A DNA stretch of 34,504 nucleotides, taken from SAR202 cluster bacterium (GTDB lineage Bacteria; Chloroflexota; Dehalococcoidia; Lucifugimonadales; GCA-2712585). Under the pieces are notes generated by a model, which saw only the letters and a program-made list of their open reading frames with translations, was not told where the DNA came from and made no database searches. Positions 31,080-34,504 of the stretch are shown in pieces. The stretch is taken from NCBI GenBank assembly GCA_016872285.1, contig VGZZ01000028.1, forward strand, positions 1 to 34,504. Reading direction: 5' to 3'. The first letter of the stretch is position 1. Each line of letters begins with the position of its first letter. The translations under genes were made by a program, and so were the position numbers.

Positions 31080-31793
31080 ATGGCTGAGCGGAAGGTGAAA
31101 ATAGCGCCATCGATACTGTCGGCGGACTTCAGCCGGCTTGGGGAGCAGGTGGCGGAGGTGACGAAGGCCGGCGCCGATTATATACACCTGGACGTGATGG
31201 ACGGTCGATTCGTGCCGAACCTGACTTTTGGGCCGGTGGTGGTGGAGAACCTGAGGCAGTATACGCATCTGCCGCTGGACGCACACCTGATGATTGTGGA
31301 GCCGGAGCGTCGAATTGAGGACTTTGTGAAGGCTGGGGTGCACCATATCACGGTCCATGCCGAGGCTTGCACGCATTTGCACAGCACGCTGCATCAGATC
31401 AGGTCGTCGGGGCTGAGGGCCGGCGTGGCGCTGAACCCGACGACGTCGCTGGCGTCGATAGAGGACGCGCTGCCGTTTTTAGACATCGTGCTGATACTGA
31501 CGGTGAACCCGGGATTCGGCGGGCAGAAGATGATACCGCAGGCGCTGGAGAAGGTGCGTCGGCTGCGCCGGATGGCGTCGGAGCGGGGGTGCGAGGTGGA
31601 GATAGAGGTGGACGGGGGGGTGAACGCGGAGACGGTGGGGGAGGTGGTGAGGGCGGGGGCGGACACGATGGTGGCCGGGAGCGCGGTGTTCAATAAGAAG
31701 GAGCCGGTAAGGGAGGCGATGGGGAGGCTGAGGGAGGCCCTTCGACAGGCTCAGGGCAAGCCCCCCCCCGAAACGGGTAGAGGGAGCTGCTAA
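31080..31793 (+). CDS. rpe: ribulose-phosphate 3-epimerase with a repeat-encoded tail
   Basis: 237 residues from ATG 31080 (GGAGG eight bases upstream); an ATG at 31065 is less likely. Rpe interconverts ribulose 5-phosphate and xylulose 5-phosphate. Seen: APSILSADF (9-17), HLDVMDGRFVPNLTFG (36-51, His36 and Asp38), His69, VNPGFGGQKMI and Asp178 in VDGGVNAE. The last 18 residues or so (EALRQAQGKPPPETGRGSC) come from a CCCTTCGACAGGCTCAGGGC palindrome (31738-31758). Because of it, the stop codon overlaps the convergent rpmB stop. Confidence 0.94.
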   Translation: MAERKVKIAPSILSADFSRLGEQVAEVTKAGADYIHLDVMDGRFVPNLTFGPVVVENLRQYTHLPLDAHLMIVEPERRIEDFVKAGVHHITVHAEACTHLHSTLHQIRSSGLRAGVALNPTTSLASIEDALPFLDIVLILTVNPGFGGQKMIPQALEKVRRLRRMASERGCEVEIEVDGGVNAETVGEVVRAGADTMVAGSAVFNKKEPVREAMGRLREALRQAQGKPPPETGRGSC

Positions 31794-31987
31794 GCGGCGG
31801 CCTTGGTTTTGGACGGCTTATGCAGGCTGCGGAGGCAGCGGGTGCAGATTTTGACCTTTTTGTAGTCGCCGTTGACTTCTATGGTGTGCTTGTGGATGTT
31901 GGGCATGAAGCGGGTGTTGGTGCGGCGCTTGGAGTGGGAGACGTTATGGCCGGCGACGCCGATTTTCCCGCAAAGCTGGCACTTCAT
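31790..31987 (-). CDS. rpmB: 50S ribosomal protein L28 (zinc-binding form)
   Basis: 65 residues. CQLCGK (3-8) and CTRCLRS form two CxxC pairs of the zinc-containing L28, with SHSKRRTNTRFMPNIHK between. ATG 31987 has AAGG eight bases upstream. In Firmicutes rpmB lies divergent to or near yloU/yloV and rpe; the same neighbours here (rpe, fakA/yloV) support it. Confidence 0.97.
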   Translation of the reverse strand: MKCQLCGKIGVAGHNVSHSKRRTNTRFMPNIHKHTIEVNGDYKKVKICTRCLRSLHKPSKTKAAA

Positions 31988-32013
31988 GTCGATACCTTAA
32001 ATTGACCCTTCTG

Positions 32014-32043
32014 AGTTTAGTTGCGTAGAATTCGTCATGTCAG
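32014..32043 (-). promoter_or_regulatory. candidate rpmB promoter
   Basis: On the minus strand CTGACA (32043-32038), 18 bases, TAAACT (32019-32014). Start would be about 20 bases before the rpmB ATG. Confidence 0.4.
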
Positions 32044-32060
32044 GATAACATGAGGGGTGG

Positions 32061-32099
32061 TTTTGTGACAAGATTTATCAGGCAAGCCTGGTCACAAAA
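32061..32099. other. nested inverted repeat between rpmB and fakA
   Basis: TTTTGTGAC (32061-32069) and GTCACAAAA (32091-32099) enclose CAGGC/GCCTG (32079-32083, 32086-32090). It could be a regulatory hairpin or operator for the divergent pair. The flank 32100-32292 holds a CCTTCCCCCTCAAGGGGGGA palindrome (about 32180-32202), like the one in tenA. Confidence 0.55.
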
Positions 32100-32307
32100 A
32101 TGAATAGAGCTAAATACTCGGCAACACCATCTCCCTCTTCCCACTTTCCAAGTCAGGGGGAATTACCCCCCATCCTTTGTCCTTCCCCCTCAAGGGGGGA
32201 AGGTAAGACACACCGCAGACCCCCCTACAAGGAGAGCTTTGCCCACTCTGAACTCTCCTTCGGAAAGGGCTTGTTATCAGCGGTTACTCACTATGTTAGG
32301 GCGGCTA

Positions 32308-33813
32308 ATGCCTAAGAAAAAGACAGTGAGGATTTCTGGTCGGGAGTTGAGGGATGGGCTAGCGGCGGGGGCGCGATGTATGGAGCGGTATGCGGCGCAG
32401 GTGAATGCGCTAAACGTGTTTCCGGTGCCGGACGGCGATACAGGGACAAATATGCTGCTGACGATGAAGTCGGTGGTGGAGGGACTAGATCCTTCGACTA
32501 CGTCCGCCGATGGCGGACTCCGCTCAGGACTCGCTCAGGCTCACAAAGGCGAGCCTTCGCTCGGCTCCCACCCCGATGGAGTAGGAAGGGTGGCTCAACT
32601 CGCCGCGCGGGGGGCGCTGATGGGGGCGAGGGGGAACAGCGGGGTGATATTGTCGCAGTTTTTGTCGGGCTTTGCGCAATCGCTTAAAGACAAGGAGACG
32701 TGCGACGCCCGGGGGCTGGCGGCGGCGCTGACGGCGGGGTCGAGGGCGGCGTATTCGGCGGTGTCGAAGCCTGTGGAGGGGACCATACTTACCGTTATGC
32801 GGGAGGCGGCATCGGCGGCGGAGTCGGAGGCGTTGAAGAGTGGGGCGGACGTTATTGGGGTGTGGGAGGCGTCGCTGAAGGCGGCCAAGTCGGCGCTGGC
32901 GAGGACGCCGGAGCAACTGTCGACGCTGCGGGACGCGGGGGTGGTGGACTCGGGAGGGCAGGGGCTGGTGGTGGTGATGGAGGGGTTCCTGTGCGGGCTG
33001 AAGGGGCAGGACGTGGAGGCGGTGGAGGTGGAGATCAGCGCGCCGGCGGGAGGGCTTGCAACGATGCCGTCAGTACGAGGGGAGTACCTGGAGGCGATAG
33101 AGGGGGAGAAGTTCGGGTTTTGCACACAGTTTATGATCGAGGGGACGGGGATAGACCTGGAGGCGCTGCGGGCGTCGCTGGCGGGTATGGGGAACTCGGC
33201 GGTGGTGGTGGGCGACGCGACATTGGCGAAGGTGCATATTCACACCTTTGAACCAGACAAGGTGGTGGCGTTCGGCGGGATGATGGGCGTCACCAGCCAG
33301 GTCAAGATTGATGATATTGATAAACAGCACGTGGGCTTCCAGGCGCTGCACAAGCAGAGGAAGGAGACGCCTGCGCTGGCGGTGGTGGCGGTGGCCTGGG
33401 GAGAGGGATTCGCGAGGCTATTTCGAGACCTAGGATGCCACGAGGTTGTTGTGTGCGGGCGGACGATGAATCCCAGCGCGCAGGAGATTTTGGAGGCGTC
33501 GAAGATGACGGGGTCAAAGCGGGTGGCGGTGCTGCCGAACAACTCGAATGTGGTGCTGGCGGCGAGGCAGGCGGCGTCGATGAGCGAGGGCGTGATCCAT
33601 GTCATCGAGACGAGGACGCTACCGCAGGGGGTGGCGTCGGCGCTGGCGTACAGCCCGGACGTGTCGCCGGAGCAGGCGCTGCGGTCTATGGAGTCGGCCA
33701 AGGGCGGGGTGAAGACGCTGGAGGTTACGACGGCGGTGCGGGACTCGGTGGTGTCGGGGAGGCCGGTGAAGGCGGGGCAGGTGATGGCGCTGCTGGACGA
33801 TGTGTTGATATGA
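32308..33813 (+). CDS. fakA: FakA/YloV-type DAK2-DegV family protein, interrupted
   Basis: 501 residues from ATG 32308 (TTAGGGCGG upstream); ATG 32293 and TTG 32239 are in frame. FakA/YloV is the fatty-acid kinase subunit that works with DegV-fold FakB. Seen: NVFPVPDGDTGTNML (36-50, metal Asp42 and Asp44), then ARGALMGARGNSGVILSQFL (100-119), TILTVMREAA and DSGGQGLVVVMEG. Residues 61-90 (PSTTSADGGLRSGLAQAHK...) interrupt the DAK2 domain and are repeat-encoded. The frame stops at TGA 33811-33813, but its conserved C-terminus continues in the same frame to 34062. The product thus lacks about 80 family residues. Confidence 0.87.
   Translation: MPKKKTVRISGRELRDGLAAGARCMERYAAQVNALNVFPVPDGDTGTNMLLTMKSVVEGLDPSTTSADGGLRSGLAQAHKGEPSLGSHPDGVGRVAQLAARGALMGARGNSGVILSQFLSGFAQSLKDKETCDARGLAAALTAGSRAAYSAVSKPVEGTILTVMREAASAAESEALKSGADVIGVWEASLKAAKSALARTPEQLSTLRDAGVVDSGGQGLVVVMEGFLCGLKGQDVEAVEVEISAPAGGLATMPSVRGEYLEAIEGEKFGFCTQFMIEGTGIDLEALRASLAGMGNSAVVVGDATLAKVHIHTFEPDKVVAFGGMMGVTSQVKIDDIDKQHVGFQALHKQRKETPALAVVAVAWGEGFARLFRDLGCHEVVVCGRTMNPSAQEILEASKMTGSKRVAVLPNNSNVVLAARQAASMSEGVIHVIETRTLPQGVASALAYSPDVSPEQALRSMESAKGGVKTLEVTTAVRDSVVSGRPVKAGQVMALLDDVLI
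32487..32592. repeat. repeat insertion in frame within the DAK2 domain
   Basis: GATCCTTCGACTACGTCCGC ... GGACTCCGCTCAGGACTCGC (family B-like) followed by a second hairpin GGCGAGCCTTCGCTCGGC. The family alignment continues on both sides (MKSVVEG and AQLAARGALMG). Confidence 0.75.
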
Positions 33814-34062
33814 GCGGGAGGAGCAGGTCCTTCGGCTGCGTCCTTCTCCGAAGGACTTCGCTCAGGACTCGCTTCGCTCGGCCCCCTCCCGGGCGGGGTG
33901 GTGACGGTGTACTGGGGGGCCGGGGTGTCTGAGGGGGAGGCGAGGGAGGCCCTTCGATCCTTCGACAAGCTCAGGACTCAGGGCAGGCTCCCCCAGGGGG
34001 TTGAGGTGGAGGTGGTATATGGTGGGCAGCCGCTGTACGCGTATATCGTGTCGATAGAGTGA
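33814..34062 (+). pseudogene. severed C-terminus of the fakA frame
   Basis: After the TGA the same frame runs on without stops. A repeat-encoded part (33826-33897, GPSAASFSEGLRSGLAS) is followed by VVTVYWGAGVSEGEAREALR, another repeat (33951-33996), and VEVEVVYGGQPLYAYIVSIE to TGA 34060-34062. The last block is the typical FakA/YloV C-terminus. One TGA therefore separates it. A GTG at 33898 or 33901 could start it separately, but no Shine-Dalgarno is obvious. Confidence 0.75.
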
Positions 34063-34104
34063 GGGAGGAGAGGAAGAGAGAGGGCCATGGGATGTGTAAT
34101 GGTA

Positions 34105-34183
34105 CCTGGCGGACGGAGCGTAGTGCTAGTGTTTCACCCTCACCTTAATCCTCTCCCATCAAGGGAGAGGAAAGAAGAAGGGG
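34105..34183 (+). repeat. family A repeat, near-identical to 7742-7820
   Basis: 79 bases with a single difference from the copy 26 kb away (CCTTAATCC versus CCTTCATCC). Confidence 0.9.
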
Positions 34184-34238
34184 AGGTTAAGTGAGTCGTG
34201 ATAAGCCGTATTGGGCGTGGCGACGGTCACGGCGATTA

Positions 34239-34364
34239 GATCCTTCGACTGCACCGGAGTACCGATTTCGTTCAGGATGACAAGAATAGGCGTGAATGGT
34301 GAAGACGGGGCGTGATGGTGGCAGTCGTATCGTTGAGATTCCTCGACTTCGCTCGGAATGACGT
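34239..34364. repeat. family B repeats
   Basis: A B copy at 34239-34282 (GATCCTTCGACTGCACCGGA ... TTCAGGATGACA) and a short relative at 34331-34364 (TTGAGATTCCTCGACTTCGC, TCGGAATGACG). The rest to 34440 shows nothing else. Confidence 0.75.
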
Positions 34365-34450
34365 TTTACCTTCCATTGCACCTGAGATGGGGTACACCTA
34401 AACGCATTCTTGATAGTAAACTGAAAGGAGAGGCAGTACGACCGCCTAGG

Positions 34451-34504
34451 ATGAGGGAGGTGAGGAGGTGGACGTTCAGAGAAGCAACAGGTTGGGGATA
34501 TTGG
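34451..34504 (+). CDS. possible start of a gene running off the right edge
   Basis: AAAGGAGAGG lies near 34423-34432 and GGGAGGTGAGG at 34454-34464. Candidate starts are ATG 34451 (MREVRRWTFREATGWGYW) and GTG 34468 (VDVQRSNRLGIL). Too short to identify. In Firmicutes recG often follows this region, but nothing here shows it. Confidence 0.25.
   Translation, partial: MREVRRWTFREATGWGYW

Noticed and set aside
33811-33813. TGA as a recoded sense codon (Trp or Sec)
   Set aside because: TGA ends argG, argH and the fakA frame itself as a normal stop, and no SECIS-like hairpin stands out directly after it.

Overview
The window looks like a metagenome-derived piece of a GC-rich bacterium. The best guess is a Chloroflexota lineage near Dehalococcoidia/SAR202; this is inferred from gene content and style, not proven. 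Pointers are an F420:NADP oxidoreductase, a heliorhodopsin (a family of monoderm bacteria and archaea), a TPP-riboswitch thiamine-salvage operon, a four-cysteine L28 protein, and gaps full of short palindromic repeats. A 27-base G run at the left edge is probably an assembly or sequencing artefact. No rRNA, tRNA, CRISPR array or transposase was seen.

Layout. 0.1-5.6 kb: two paralogous D-2-hydroxyacid dehydrogenases, a secreted coiled-coil protein and an amidase. 5.7-11.3 kb, minus strand: thiamine-precursor salvage operon, read right to left as TPP riboswitch, attenuator, thiZ, thiX, thiY, tenA, thiD. 11.4-12.2 kb: small AT-richer module with a putative antitoxin and a Doc toxin broken by one stop codon. 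12.3-15.5 kb, minus strand: npdG, then a two-gene unit of an SDR/DUF2867 protein and heliorhodopsin. 15.6-18.2 kb: argJ with an in-frame N-terminal zinc ribbon, and argB. 18.2-20.8 kb: accessory block with a small unknown gene, a P63C-domain gene behind an operator-like promoter, an orphan HicB and a DUF2971 protein. 20.9-23.3 kb: a GH63-type hydrolase and two coupled unknown genes. 23.5-30.3 kb: a class III aminotransferase, argD, argG, a PLD nuclease pair and argH. 30.3-34.5 kb: repeat cluster, DUF559 endonuclease, rpe, rpmB and a fakA/yloV gene interrupted by repeats and a stop codon.

How the genes work together. The arginine genes cover acetyl recycling (argJ), N-acetylglutamate kinase (argB), the aminotransferase step (argD) and the last two steps (argG, argH); argC and argF are not in the window. 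The thi genes form one TPP-controlled uptake and salvage route for the thiamine pyrimidine.

The most striking layer is the repeats. Several families of short palindromes fill nearly every gap and have also entered reading frames without breaking them: tenA, hprA2, fakA (more than once), and the 3' ends of thiD and rpe. One copy forms the leader of a DUF559 (Vsr-like) endonuclease gene. I propose, as inference, that this nuclease and the palindromes are an endonuclease/repeat mobility system comparable to RAYT/REP. The second highlight is the heliorhodopsin paired with an SDR/DUF2867 enzyme.
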